Notes: generated by a model from the letters alone, not told the origin. Counted from the stretch's first letter, positions 15,981 through 24,512 are shown. The stretch is 34,745 nt of DNA from Oscillospiraceae bacterium (GCA_015067075.1 SVND01000007.1:1-34745), one strand, 5' to 3'. A program made the numbers and translations.

Positions 15981-15999
15981 AAAAATTCTCCTTTTATTA

Positions 16000-16632
16000 T
16001 TACTTTTCATTATATAGCTCATCATACCGCTGTTTTGCGGCATTGACTTTTTTAATGTAATTTTTCGTTTCACCATAAGGTATCTTTTCCACGTCAAAGG
16101 TCTTTCCGTCAGGCGATATTTCAGGATCGTCAAGCCAATTCATCGCACTTCCGTACCCTGCATTATAAGCGGCAAGCGTTACGTTCCAATCGCCAAAGGT
16201 ATCATACAAAAAACGAAGCAAAAACGTACCGACCTTTATATTCACATCGGGAACGTACAGCGAGCCTGCATCAAGCTCGTCAATATCGTCCATTTTCGTT
16301 TTCATCCAATCAAACGTCCTCGGCGTTATCTGCATAAGTCCCACGGCACCTGCCGTTGATACTGCCGTTTCGTCGAACTTGCTCTCCGTCCGTATAACTG
16401 CATAAACAAAATGAGGGTCAAGCTCATTTTCCGCCGCAAATCTTTCCACGAACTGCGAATACGTTTTGGGATACTGCGCAAACTGCGTTTCAAGCTTTGT
16501 TTTTTCAAAAGTGTATGCCAGCGCAAATATGACACCCACTACCAGTACCACAAGCACAAGTATTATCAGCGCAAGCTTAAGCTCCGCCCTGCCCACGTCG
16601 CTTGGATGGGCATGCTTCATTTTTCTCGCCAT
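16000..16632 (-). CDS. membrane-anchored lytic transglycosylase (SLT domain)
   Basis: Cleaves peptidoglycan glycan strands non-hydrolytically outside the membrane. The 210 residues show a short basic tail, one transmembrane helix (about 19-41), then the SLT fold. The catalytic Glu83 lies in YAVIRTESKFDETAVS, followed by AVGLMQITPRTFDWM and LAAYNAGYG. GGAG lies upstream of the ATG. It sits between coaE (20 bases) and the M18 gene; coaE next to a transglycosylase is a recurring clostridial order. Confidence 0.93.
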   Translation of the reverse strand: MARKMKHAHPSDVGRAELKLALIILVLVVLVVGVIFALAYTFEKTKLETQFAQYPKTYSQFVERFAAENELDPHFVYAVIRTESKFDETAVSTAGAVGLMQITPRTFDWMKTKMDDIDELDAGSLYVPDVNIKVGTFLLRFLYDTFGDWNVTLAAYNAGYGSAMNWLDDPEISPDGKTFDVEKIPYGETKNYIKKVNAAKQRYDELYNEK

Positions 16633-16652
16633 CGGTATACACTCCTCTCTTT

Positions 16653-17240
16653 CTACAAAGCTTTTTCCATAAATCTGTCCGCTTGCTCCGCAAACGTGTC
16701 ACTGTCACCGTTATTGTAAACAACTCCGTCTGCTTTTTCCGTATAAAACTCCTGCTTCTTTTGGGCGTTCATACGCAAAAGCGCCGCTTCTCTCGTTATA
16801 CCGTCCCTCGCCGTTATTCTTGCAAGGCGGACATCTTCGTCAGCGCAAACACACATTACGGCGTCGCAAATGCTGTCAAGTCCGCTTTCAAAAAGCGCCG
16901 CTGCATCAAGTAAAACGCCTTTAACACCGTTTTTCTCGTTTTCCGCAATAACAGCTTTTATCTTCGCCGTTATATATTTATGTGTTATTTTATTTAAAAT
17001 ATTTGTATTTTTCTTGGATGAAAATGCTTTTTGGGCAAGTCTTTTGCGGACGATACTGCCTTTTTCCGCAATATTCTCTCCAAACGATGCCACAAGCTCG
17101 CTTTTACAAGCTTCATCCGTCAGCACGTCGTGGGCTATCACATCGCAATCAACGTGTGTCACATCATATTTTTCCGCAATATACGCACACACGCTTGATT
17201 TGCCCGCGCCCGTCGTACCCGTTACGCCAATTATCTTCAC
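16653..17240 (-). CDS. coaE: dephospho-CoA kinase
   Basis: Final step of coenzyme A synthesis: phosphorylates the 3'-hydroxyl of dephospho-CoA with ATP. The 195 residues are full length. The P-loop GTTGAGKS is at 8-15, THVDCDVIAHDVL follows, and LLDAAALFESGLD forms the CoA-site region. It uses a GTG start 11 bases after the sua5 stop, with only a weak GGTGAT ribosome site, so translation is probably coupled to sua5. Confidence 0.95.
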   Translation of the reverse strand: MKIIGVTGTTGAGKSSVCAYIAEKYDVTHVDCDVIAHDVLTDEACKSELVASFGENIAEKGSIVRKRLAQKAFSSKKNTNILNKITHKYITAKIKAVIAENEKNGVKGVLLDAAALFESGLDSICDAVMCVCADEDVRLARITARDGITREAALLRMNAQKKQEFYTEKADGVVYNNGDSDTFAEQADRFMEKAL

Positions 17241-17251
17241 CTTATCACCAT

Positions 17252-18283
17252 CTATACATCAACTATATCAAAAGCCGCCGCCTTGGATATGCGATTGAGC
17301 ACGGCAAGTCCTATCCCGTCGCTTTTCGGACACCTTGCATATATACGCTCGACATCATCTCTGTCAAGCAATCTCAGCGCATCAAAAAGCCTCGAAGCCT
17401 GCGCTTTTGAATCGTTTTCCGCGCCATACGTAACGGTAAAAGCATATTCGGAAAACAGCTTTTCATCACCGTCAAAGCACAGTACAGCCATTTTTTCGCA
17501 CAAATTTTCTTTGATATACCGCTCCGTCGCATCAATGCTTCCGCGTATCAGCGTCATTTTCGCTCTCGGCGCGTAGTGGCGGTATTTCATACCGGGTGAG
17601 CTTACCTTTTCCTGCGATGAAATAAGCTGTGTCACCGCTTTGTCAATGATTATTTCACCAAGCACTTCCTTTAGCATTTCAGGCGTTACGGCGCCCGGGC
17701 GAAGCAATCTTGGCACATCGCCCACAAGGGAGATTACCGTCGATTCAAGGCCTACTTCAGAATCTCCGCCGTCGAAAACAGCATCTATCCTTCCGTCAAG
17801 GTCGTGCAAAACGTGCTCCGCCTTCGTGGGGCTCGGACTGCCTGACGTATTTGCGCTCGGCGCCGCTATGGGACAGCCTGAAGCTGCAATTATACGGCGA
17901 GCGTATTCATTTGAAGGAAGCCGTATCGCCACGGTATCAAGTCCCGCGGAAACAGAGGATGGAATTACGCTCTTTCTTTTAAGCACCATTGTAAGCGGTC
18001 CAGGCCAGAAGCTTACGGCAAGCTTATACGCCTTGTCGGGTATATCGTCGCAGTACAGCTCAAGCTTGTCCGTGCTTTCAATATGCACGATAAGAGGGTT
18101 ATCCTGCGGTCTGCCCTTCGCTTCGAATATCTTAGCCACGGCTTTTTCGTCAAGGGCGTTTGCACCCAAGCCGTAAACCGTTTCCGTCGGTATCGCAACG
18201 GTCTTTCCGCTTTTAAGCATTTCCCCTGCCTGCAATATCGCTTGCTCCGTGCTTTCGTTTCGATTTAAAATCTGTGTTTTCAA
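17252..18283 (-). CDS. ywlC: L-threonylcarbamoyladenylate synthase (Sua5/YwlC type)
   Basis: Makes threonylcarbamoyl-AMP from Thr, bicarbonate and ATP for the t6A37 modification of ANN-reading tRNAs. The 343 residues form the long Sua5 version: a YrdC domain (AIPTETVYGLGANA, IFEAKGRPQDNPLIVHI, RLPSN, APSANTSGSPSPT) plus a C-terminal Sua5 domain (about 230-343) after the PGMKYRHYAP linker. The start is TTG with GGAG eight bases upstream. It follows prfA by 17 bases; prfA with sua5 is a conserved Firmicute pair, here without prmC between them. Confidence 0.95.
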   Translation of the reverse strand: MKTQILNRNESTEQAILQAGEMLKSGKTVAIPTETVYGLGANALDEKAVAKIFEAKGRPQDNPLIVHIESTDKLELYCDDIPDKAYKLAVSFWPGPLTMVLKRKSVIPSSVSAGLDTVAIRLPSNEYARRIIAASGCPIAAPSANTSGSPSPTKAEHVLHDLDGRIDAVFDGGDSEVGLESTVISLVGDVPRLLRPGAVTPEMLKEVLGEIIIDKAVTQLISSQEKVSSPGMKYRHYAPRAKMTLIRGSIDATERYIKENLCEKMAVLCFDGDEKLFSEYAFTVTYGAENDSKAQASRLFDALRLLDRDDVERIYARCPKSDGIGLAVLNRISKAAAFDIVDV

Positions 18284-18300
18284 CGAAAAAACTCCAATTC

Positions 18301-19371
18301 TTACATTTCGCCGTTTTTCAGCTTTTCAGCCTGCGCCGCCGTGATAAGAGCATCTATCATTTCGTCAAGCGCTCCGTTCATAATAGCGTCAAGCTTATAA
18401 AGCGTAAGTCCTATTCTATGGTCGGACATACGTCCCTGCGGGAAGTTATACGTTCTTATGCGCTCGCTTCTGTCACCCGTACCGACCTGCGTTTTACGCT
18501 GCTCGGCAATTTTATCCGTCTGCTCACGCTGTACAATATCATAAAGCCTCGAACGAAGTATCTTCATGGCTCTATCGCGGTTTTTATGCTGGCTTCGCTC
18601 GTCCTGACACTCTACTACTATACCCGTCGGCTTATGAGTGATACGTATGGCAGACTCCGTTTTGTTAACGTGCTGTCCGCCTGCACCGCTGGAGCGGAAG
18701 GTATCGACCTCAATATCGTCGGGGTTAATAGTTACTTCAACGTCCTCGACCTCGGGCAAAACGGCAACCGTTACGGTGGACGTATGGATACGTCCCTGAC
18801 TTTCCGTATCGGGTACACGCTGTACACGGTGAACGCCGCTTTCGTACTTAAATCTGCTGTACGCGCCGTCACCCTCTATCATAAAGGATACTTCCTTAAA
18901 GCCGCCAAGCTCCGTTTCACTTGCATTGACAAGCTCGACCTTATATCTTTTCGACTCGGCATACATGGAATACATTCTGTAAAGCGATGCACAGAAAAGA
19001 GCCGCTTCCTCACCGCCTGCGCCGCCGCGTATCTCAATGATAACGTTCTTGTCATCGTTGGGGTCGCGGGGAAGCATCAGTATCTTAAGCTCCTCCAAAA
19101 GCGTTTCGCATTTTTCCTTGCAAGCTCGCATTTCCTCTTCAGCCATTTCCTTCATATCCTTTTCATCGGACATTTCGGCAATTTCCTTCGCGCCCTCGTA
19201 TTCTTCATCAGTCTGCACGTATTCACGGTATTTTTCAATTATCGGTGTAAGCGTTTTTTGTTCTTTTCCAAGCTTTTTAAAAAGCTCCATGTCCGAAAAA
19301 ACATTCGGATCCGAAAGTTGCTGCTCTATTTCAATATAGCGCTGTTCTATCTGACGCAGTTTTTCAAGCAT
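18301..19371 (-). CDS. prfA: peptide chain release factor 1
   Basis: Reads UAA and UAG and triggers peptide release. The 356 residues are standard. The GGQ motif is at 231-233 ([14 protein letters not shown]), and the stop-recognition tripeptide is PDT at 187-189 ([18 protein letters not shown]). Its presence with normal motifs, together with the many TAA and TAG stops here, argues that UAA is an ordinary stop in this genome; this matters for the interrupted dockerin gene at the right edge. It leads the prfA-ywlC-coaE-SLT-M18 operon. Confidence 0.97.
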   Translation of the reverse strand: MLEKLRQIEQRYIEIEQQLSDPNVFSDMELFKKLGKEQKTLTPIIEKYREYVQTDEEYEGAKEIAEMSDEKDMKEMAEEEMRACKEKCETLLEELKILMLPRDPNDDKNVIIEIRGGAGGEEAALFCASLYRMYSMYAESKRYKVELVNASETELGGFKEVSFMIEGDGAYSRFKYESGVHRVQRVPDTESQGRIHTSTVTVAVLPEVEDVEVTINPDDIEVDTFRSSGAGGQHVNKTESAIRITHKPTGIVVECQDERSQHKNRDRAMKILRSRLYDIVQREQTDKIAEQRKTQVGTGDRSERIRTYNFPQGRMSDHRIGLTLYKLDAIMNGALDEMIDALITAAQAEKLKNGEM

Positions 19372-19407
19372 TTATATATTCATCCTTCCAAAAATCACTA
19401 TTTTTAT

Positions 19408-19436
19408 ATTATACAATAAATATGACATAATTGCAA
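19408..19436 (-). promoter_or_regulatory. sigma-A promoter of the prfA operon
   Basis: Minus-strand TTGCAA (19431-19436), 17 bases, TATAAT (19408-19413). It is divergent from the asnA promoter about 100 bases away. Confidence 0.8.
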
Positions 19437-19539
19437 CATTTTTTTATCTTATATTTAACTATAAAGCATTGTATCAAATACTTATCCGCGCATTATAAGA
19501 ATTTTTCCATATAATTTGAACGATATTTTATTTTTTGTG

Positions 19540-19568
19540 TTGACAATGAGGCAAAAAAAATATATAAT
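19540..19568 (+). promoter_or_regulatory. sigma-A promoter of asnA
   Basis: TTGACA (19540-19545), 17 bases, TATAAT (19563-19568): a perfect consensus. The leader is about 40 bases, too short for a T-box. Confidence 0.9.
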
Positions 19569-19614
19569 AACATAGTTATTGCATTTGAAGCGTTACGATT
19601 GGAGAATGACAGCT

Positions 19615-20622
19615 ATGAACAAAGTTTTTATACCGAAGGGATACGAAAGCAAGATTTCCGTCTTCGACACACAGGTGTCGATCGAGCTCATCAAGCGTAC
19701 TTTTGAGGACAAGCTTGCACAGGCTCTTAATTTAAAACGTATTTCCGCTCCTCTTTTCGTCGAGCCGAAAACAGGGCTCAACGACAATCTTAACGGTACG
19801 GAGCGCCCCGTCAGCTTTGACATTCCCGCCGCAAATGCAACTGCAGAAATCGTGCATTCCCTTGCCAAATGGAAGCGCATGGCTCTTAAAAAGTACGGCT
19901 TTTGGCAGGGACGCGGTCTTTATACGGATATGAACGCCGTTCGCAGAGATGAAGATCTCGACAATATACATTCCATCTACGTTGACCAATGGGATTGGGA
20001 ACGGGTTATTTCCCGCGAGGAACGCAACATTGATTTTCTCAAGGATATAGTTACTCGTATCGTGGGCTGCATTTGCGATACACTTGACGCTATAAAGATA
20101 AAATATCCCCAAATAACGACCGAGATCGTTCGCGAGCCTTATTTTATCACTTCTCAAGAGCTTTTGGATATGTATCCCGAAATGTCAGGCAAGGAACGCG
20201 AAACTGCCATAACAAAAAAATATGGCACGGTATTTATCATGCAGATCGGTGCTGACCTTTCAAACGGCAAGCCCCACGACGGCAGAGCGCCTGACTACGA
20301 CGATTGGCAGCTCAACGGCGACCTTCTTGTATGGAACGATATACTCGGTATAGCGCTTGAGCTTTCCAGCATGGGAATCCGCGTTGACGAGACCTCCCTC
20401 GCCCATCAGCTCAAGGTAAGAAATTGCGAAGAACGCAAGGAGCTTGCTTTCCACAAAGCACTTTTAAACGGAGAGCTTCCCCTCACCATCGGCGGCGGTA
20501 TCGGTCAATCCCGCCTTTGCTTACTGCTTTTACAAAAGGCTCATATAGGCGAAGTTCAGGTTTCTGTGTGGGATGAAGAGACGTTAAATGCGTGCAAAAA
20601 CGCAAATATTGAAATTTTATAA
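19615..20622 (+). CDS. asnA: aspartate--ammonia ligase (AsnA)
   Basis: Makes asparagine from aspartate, ammonia and ATP (AMP-forming), a class II tRNA-synthetase-like fold. The protein is full length at 335 residues. Visible family segments are NDNLNGTERPVSF, HSLAKWKRMAL, SIYVDQWDWE, RAPDYDDWQLNGD, ELSSMGIRVDE and GGGIGQSRLCLLLL. The start is ATG 19615 (MNKVFIPKGY), aligned with the E. coli enzyme, with GGAG ten bases upstream. The longer frame from a TTG at 19579 begins before that site. It is transcribed alone just upstream of rpmH. Confidence 0.96.
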   Translation: MNKVFIPKGYESKISVFDTQVSIELIKRTFEDKLAQALNLKRISAPLFVEPKTGLNDNLNGTERPVSFDIPAANATAEIVHSLAKWKRMALKKYGFWQGRGLYTDMNAVRRDEDLDNIHSIYVDQWDWERVISREERNIDFLKDIVTRIVGCICDTLDAIKIKYPQITTEIVREPYFITSQELLDMYPEMSGKERETAITKKYGTVFIMQIGADLSNGKPHDGRAPDYDDWQLNGDLLVWNDILGIALELSSMGIRVDETSLAHQLKVRNCEERKELAFHKALLNGELPLTIGGGIGQSRLCLLLLQKAHIGEVQVSVWDEETLNACKNANIEIL

Positions 20623-20631
20623 AAAAAGATA

Positions 20632-20661
20632 TTGACATTCACCCGTTTTATGATGTATAAT
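20632..20661 (+). promoter_or_regulatory. sigma-A promoter of the rpmH operon
   Basis: TTGACA (20632-20637), 18 bases, TATAAT (20656-20661). The leader of about 90 bases contains a CGGGG/CCCCG pairing that could form a hairpin before the rpmH ribosome site. Confidence 0.85.
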
Positions 20662-20758
20662 ATGTTATGATGTCGGTAATATGGGCGCGGGGTATGTTTT
20701 TTTCCTGTCGCTTGCCCCGTATGCCTTCTATAAAATTTGTATAAGGGAGATGAACTGA

Positions 20759-20893
20759 ATGCTTAGAACATATCAGCCGAAAAAGATCCAGAGAAAAAAA
20801 GAACACGGCTTCAGAAAGAGAATGTCTACTGCTAACGGCCGCAAGGTCCTCGCCAGAAGACGTGCTAAGGGTCGCGCAAGACTTACACACTAA
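20759..20893 (+). CDS. rpmH: 50S ribosomal protein L34
   Basis: A 44-residue basic protein of the large subunit: starts [18 protein letters not shown], has the signature [20 protein letters not shown], and ends in RARLTH. AAGGGAGA lies eight bases before the ATG. It is followed 19 bases later by rnpA, the classical bacterial order. Confidence 0.98.
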   Translation: MLRTYQPKKIQRKKEHGFRKRMSTANGRKVLARRRAKGRARLTH

Positions 20894-20912
20894 GTGAATT
20901 TGTGGTATTCTT

Positions 20913-21248
20913 ATGAATTTTACCGTCCCTATTCGAGAAAACTACAATTTTAAACGGCTATACACAAAGGGGCAGTCCTTGGCGACGCCCTTATTTGTTG
21001 TATATTTACGTCGAAACCGACTTGATGTAAATCGTTTAGGCATAACGGTAAGCACAAAAATCGGTAAGGCAGTGGTGCGCAACCGCGCCCGTCGTCTTCT
21101 GAAGGAAGCGTACCGCCTGCTTGAGCCCCGCATGATCAAAGGCTACGATATCGTTTTAGTCGCTCGCGGCAAAACGCCTTACGTTAAATGTCAGCCTGTC
21201 ATGCAAAATCTTGAATCAGCTTTCGCTAAGCTTAAGCTAATTGTCTGA
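20913..21248 (+). CDS. rnpA: ribonuclease P protein component
   Basis: Protein subunit of RNase P, which matures tRNA 5' ends. The 111 residues have the family signature [21 protein letters not shown] (the RNR motif) near 50-70 and the N-terminal [10 protein letters not shown]. Its TGA stop overlaps the yidD ATG by one base. Confidence 0.96.
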   Translation: MNFTVPIRENYNFKRLYTKGQSLATPLFVVYLRRNRLDVNRLGITVSTKIGKAVVRNRARRLLKEAYRLLEPRMIKGYDIVLVARGKTPYVKCQPVMQNLESAFAKLKLIV

Positions 21249-21490
21249 TGTTGAAAAAATTTTGTATATATCTTATCCGTCTTTACCAAAAGTATATTTC
21301 GCCGCTTTTTCCGCCGTCCTGTAAGTACTACCCTACCTGTTCAAATTATGCCATCACCGCGTACAAGCGTTTTGGTGTAATTGGTGGATTTCTGCTTTCG
21401 GCATGGCGTATTTTGCGTTGCAATCCTTTTTCTAAAGGCGGTATTGATTATGTACCGGAAAAATTCCTTTTCTTCAGACCCAAGCTTTAA
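21248..21490 (+). CDS. yidD: membrane protein insertion efficiency factor YidD
   Basis: A small membrane-associated protein of 80 residues that assists YidC-dependent insertion. Characteristic segments are [35 protein letters not shown] and [15 protein letters not shown], with three conserved Cys. It is translationally coupled to rnpA (TGATG). Confidence 0.95.
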   Translation: MLKKFCIYLIRLYQKYISPLFPPSCKYYPTCSNYAITAYKRFGVIGGFLLSAWRILRCNPFSKGGIDYVPEKFLFFRPKL

Positions 21491-21534
21491 CCATCAAATG
21501 ATGTATTATTATTTCCGTTTTGGAGGAAATCACC

Positions 21535-22554
21535 TTGTTTGATCTTATTTACAAAATTACAGGCGTACCCTTCGGTTACGTCCTCGGATGGTTCTACGAC
21601 CTTTTCCATGATTACGGTATCGCTATTCTCGTCGTTACTATTATCGTTAAGCTTATAACCATCCCCTTTAATATCAAATCTCAAAAGAGCATGGCAAAGT
21701 TTACTGCCCTCAAGCCGAAGGAAGAAGCTATTCGCCGCAAGATTAAAGATCCTCAGAAGCAGCAGGAAGCTATAGCGCAGATGTATCAGGAGGAAGGCGC
21801 AAGCCCAATGAGCGGCTGTCTCCCCAATATCGTTCCTTTTATCCTGCTTATCGGCTACTATGGCGTTATGCGCCAGCCCCTTACTTATATGTGGCACGTC
21901 GCCAAAGACAAGATACTTGAGATAGGTACTGTCTTGAAGGATGCAGGCATTGCCGCTTTGGAAAAATTCGATCCTGCCGTCAATTCCTCGCTTATGAATT
22001 ATGAGCTTCAGATCGCTCAGGAAATGACTCAGCACGCGGACAAGCTCACAGGTATCGACCTTGGTTCTACCTCTATGTCCATAAGCTCTCTTATTGACAA
22101 GATCGATTTCAACTTCCTCGGCATGGAATTTTTCAATCTCGCCGCCGTTCCCAACATCAAAGAATTCAATTTCATTTGGTTCTTGCCCTTTATCGCGGCG
22201 ATCACTACCCTGCTCTCCACTCTTTTCACAATGAAGACATCACCGTCCTCCGCAGACAGTCAGCAGAACAACTGCATGATGCGCGGTATGATGTTCGGTA
22301 TGCCCATTCTCACTCTCTGGATAGGCTTTACTATGCCTTCCGCTATGTCCTATTATTGGATCCTTTCCAACATTCTCGGTGCTATTCAGTCTTACATTAT
22401 GCCCAAGCTTATACGCGACAAAAAATCAGGCGTAGATCAAGAGCTCGTTGAGCAAAGACGCACGCAGAGAAACGCCATTCGTCAGGCAGGTCTTAAGCAT
22501 ACTTTTGCAGAAAATCAGGCAGCCCTTCCTGCAAAGAAGAAAAATAAGAAGTAA
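21535..22554 (+). CDS. yidC: membrane protein insertase YidC/SpoIIIJ
   Basis: Inserts and folds membrane proteins with or beside Sec. The 339 residues are of Gram-positive type, without the large periplasmic domain of proteobacterial YidC. About five membrane segments are visible: near 27-45, around LPNIVPFILLIGYYG, around 205, around 245 and at 265-285. The conserved Arg of the hydrophilic groove is Lys39 here (VVTIIVKLITIPF). A large loop (about 130-190) between the second and third segments is longer than in B. subtilis. The start is TTG 21535 with GGAGG eight bases upstream; the TTG at 21520 lies in front of that site and cannot use it. The tail is basic (AKKKNKK). Confidence 0.95.
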   Translation: MFDLIYKITGVPFGYVLGWFYDLFHDYGIAILVVTIIVKLITIPFNIKSQKSMAKFTALKPKEEAIRRKIKDPQKQQEAIAQMYQEEGASPMSGCLPNIVPFILLIGYYGVMRQPLTYMWHVAKDKILEIGTVLKDAGIAALEKFDPAVNSSLMNYELQIAQEMTQHADKLTGIDLGSTSMSISSLIDKIDFNFLGMEFFNLAAVPNIKEFNFIWFLPFIAAITTLLSTLFTMKTSPSSADSQQNNCMMRGMMFGMPILTLWIGFTMPSAMSYYWILSNILGAIQSYIMPKLIRDKKSGVDQELVEQRRTQRNAIRQAGLKHTFAENQAALPAKKKNKK

Positions 22555-22574
22555 TTTACTCGGAGGAAACAGCT

Positions 22575-23441
22575 TTGAAAAAGGAATATATCGCAACCGG
22601 CAAAACGATTGATGAAGCAATTGCCAAGGGTTGCGCAGAACTTAATATCAATCCCGACTCAGTTGAAAAAGAAGTTATTACTCGCCCGAAATCCGGCTTT
22701 CTCGGTATCGGTGCGACAGATGCTAAAGTAAAGCTCATTTATGAGGTTTCCGATTCTTACAAGGTTCGCGACTTTTTGAATACCGTTTTTGAAAAGATGA
22801 ATCTCGACGTTGACGCCGCTTTCGAAGAAGATAACAACAGCGTTCACGTAACTCTTTCCGGTGAAAACATCGGTATCATTATCGGTCATCGCGGCGAAAC
22901 TCTCGATTCCCTTCAGTATCTTGCAACGCTCGTTGCAAACAAGGATTCCGGCGCAAGATACAGAGTTACTATCGATACGGAAAATTACAGAGTTAAACGC
23001 GAAGAAATACTTACAAAGCTCGCTAAGAGACTTGCCATCAAGGCAGTTAAGACGCAGTCCAACGTGACATTGGAGCCCATGAGCGCAAACGAACGCCGCA
23101 TCATCCATTCCGCTTTGCAGGAATTCTCCGGTGTTTCTACTCATTCTATCGGCGAAGAGCCTCGCCGCAAGGTCGTTATCACTTACGATACAAACTATGC
23201 AGGCGATAATCCCGATGTTGAAAACAGCACCTACTCTCCCGACGCTCCCCGTAAAGCACGTTTTTCCGGCGAACGCAAGGGCGGTCGCTCCGATAAGGGC
23301 GGCAGAGGCGGTCGCGGCGGCAGAGGATCCCGCAATTCTCACTCCGCTCCCCGCAGTGCAGCTGCTTCTTCTGCTCCCAATCCTGACCGTATCAGCCGCA
23401 TGACAGATGCGGAGCGCAAGGCTAACGGCATCGACCTTTAA
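22575..23441 (+). CDS. khpB: RNA-binding protein KhpB/Jag (SpoIIIJ-associated)
   Basis: An RNA-binding partner of KhpA involved in cell division and post-transcriptional control. The 288 residues form Jag_N (1-55, TGKTIDEAIAKGCAELNI, KSGFLGIG), a KH domain with the GxxG loop GHRG in IIGHRGETLDSLQYL (about 98-112), an R3H domain (SANERRIIHSALQ), then a glycine-arginine tail (about 230-260, GGRGGRGGRGSR) and an Ala/Ser-rich end. The tail is an RGG-like extension not present in B. subtilis Jag. The start is TTG with GGAGG eight bases upstream, 20 bases after yidC. The usual next gene, mnmE, is absent. Confidence 0.93.
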   Translation: MKKEYIATGKTIDEAIAKGCAELNINPDSVEKEVITRPKSGFLGIGATDAKVKLIYEVSDSYKVRDFLNTVFEKMNLDVDAAFEEDNNSVHVTLSGENIGIIIGHRGETLDSLQYLATLVANKDSGARYRVTIDTENYRVKREEILTKLAKRLAIKAVKTQSNVTLEPMSANERRIIHSALQEFSGVSTHSIGEEPRRKVVITYDTNYAGDNPDVENSTYSPDAPRKARFSGERKGGRSDKGGRGGRGGRGSRNSHSAPRSAAASSAPNPDRISRMTDAERKANGIDL

Positions 23442-23454
23442 TCAGACGTTTAAA

Positions 23455-23488
23455 TTGCACCGTTCGGCAGAGTTGCCGAACGGCGCAA
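23455..23488 (+). other. strong hairpin without T-tract between khpB and tRNA-Arg
   Basis: A 10-bp perfect stem CCGTTCGGCA/TGCCGAACGG with loop GAGT, extended by TTGC/GCAA across one A-C mismatch. It is followed by ATGTATATC, not a T-run, so it is not a typical terminator. It could be a processing signal or 3'-end stabiliser in a khpB-tRNA transcript. Confidence 0.6.
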
Positions 23489-23522
23489 ATGTATATCGGC
23501 AAAATTGTAAAAAAATCTACAT

Positions 23523-23598
23523 GCGCCCGTAGCCCAGTGGATAGAGCGTTCGGCTCCGACCCGAAAGGCCGCTGGTTCGACTCCAGTCGGGCGCGCCA
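23523..23598 (+). tRNA. tRNA-Arg(CCG)
   Basis: Acceptor GCGCCCG/CGGGCGC, anticodon loop CTCCGAC within TTCGG/CCGAA, discriminator G and encoded CCA. It reads CGG. I see no clear promoter in the 34 bases after the upstream hairpin, so it may be cut out of a longer khpB transcript. Confidence 0.95.
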
Positions 23599-23643
23599 AA
23601 AATCGACAAGTTTCAAACAGAAGCTTGTCGATTTACTTTTTTA
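23599..23643 (+). terminator. terminator after tRNA-Arg
   Basis: Stem AAATCGACAAG/CTTGTCGATTT starting right at the tRNA end, loop of about 13 bases, followed by ACTTTTTTAC. Confidence 0.85.
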
Positions 23644-23656
23644 CTCTTCTCTTTCA

Positions 23657-23685
23657 TTGACACACGAGCAAAATCGTGATATAAT
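23657..23685 (+). promoter_or_regulatory. sigma-A promoter with palindrome in its spacer (lipoprotein gene)
   Basis: TTGACA (23657-23662), 17 bases, TATAAT (23680-23685). The spacer holds an inverted repeat CACGA-6-TCGTG (23663-23667 and 23674-23678), a position where a bound repressor would block RNA polymerase. Confidence 0.8.
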
Positions 23686-23759
23686 GTAAAAGTTGATTTT
23701 TTGACCGCGCCACCGAGCGTCTTAATATATATCATCATATTTTTCACACGAGGCATCTT

Positions 23760-24512
23760 ATGAAAAAAGCTATTAATTTATTTTTAGTTTTAATTGTTTT
23801 TACCACTTTATTTGCTTGCAGTGTAAACGGCGTTACGAATGAGGATTACACTTATAGTGCGAAATCCCATATTCACTCCTTGGATATAAAAATCGGTGCC
23901 GCTGATTTTACCATTGAACGAGCGGATACTCTTTACGTTAAAAGCAACCTCAAGTATTTGTCCATTTCCGAGGAAAACGGCGTTTTAAAGCTTGAGGAAG
24001 ACGTAGATTTCGGCGTTACTTATACAGATTCCTTTCTCACCTTGTATTTGCCTGAAAATATCGTATTCGACAGCATCATCATTGCCACAGGCGCGGCAAA
24101 TTTTACTGCCGACAGATTAGATGCGAAATCGCTTGAGCTCACGCTTGGTGCAGGAAACGTTCAGCTTTCAGAGCTTTTTGTTACATCTGACGCCGTAATT
24201 GGAGGCGGTGCAGCAAGGATCAGTATTGACGGTGGTTCTATCCGCAACTTGACACTTGAAATGGGTGTCGGCGAGCTGAAGCTTACTTCTGCCCTGCTCG
24301 GCAACAGTGATCTTACTTTCGGCATCGGTCAATCAAGCGTGACGATACTCGGCAATAAAGATGACTACAGCATTGACATCGAAAAAGGCATCGGCAGTAT
24401 TACCATTGACGAGTGCAGCGCCGAGGATCTCGTCCACAATGCAAGGGGTGAAAATCATATAAATATCCAAGGCGGAATCGGTAGCGTTGCTTTGAATTTC
24501 AAGAACTTTTAA
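23760..24512 (+). CDS. DUF4097-type beta-solenoid lipoprotein
   Basis: The 250-residue exported protein has a short basic-hydrophobic signal and a lipobox TLFAC with the lipidated Cys at 20, so it should sit on the outer face of the membrane. The rest is a repeated beta pattern with a G-x-G or G-A-A turn roughly every 15-25 residues (KIGAADFTI, ATGAANFTA, TLGAGNVQL, GGGAARISI, EMGVGELKL, FGIGQSSVT, KGIGSITID, GGIGSVALN), typical of the DUF4097/DUF2807 putative adhesin solenoid. No enzymatic motif is seen. GAGG precedes the ATG by six bases. It is a single-gene unit. The function is unknown; related proteins often lie near envelope-stress regulators, but none is adjacent here. Confidence 0.75.
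   Translation: MKKAINLFLVLIVFTTLFACSVNGVTNEDYTYSAKSHIHSLDIKIGAADFTIERADTLYVKSNLKYLSISEENGVLKLEEDVDFGVTYTDSFLTLYLPENIVFDSIIIATGAANFTADRLDAKSLELTLGAGNVQLSELFVTSDAVIGGGAARISIDGGSIRNLTLEMGVGELKLTSALLGNSDLTFGIGQSSVTILGNKDDYSIDIEKGIGSITIDECSAEDLVHNARGENHINIQGGIGSVALNFKNF

Noticed and set aside
19569-19614. A T-box or other riboswitch controlling asnA.
   Set aside because: The leader is only about 40 bases.
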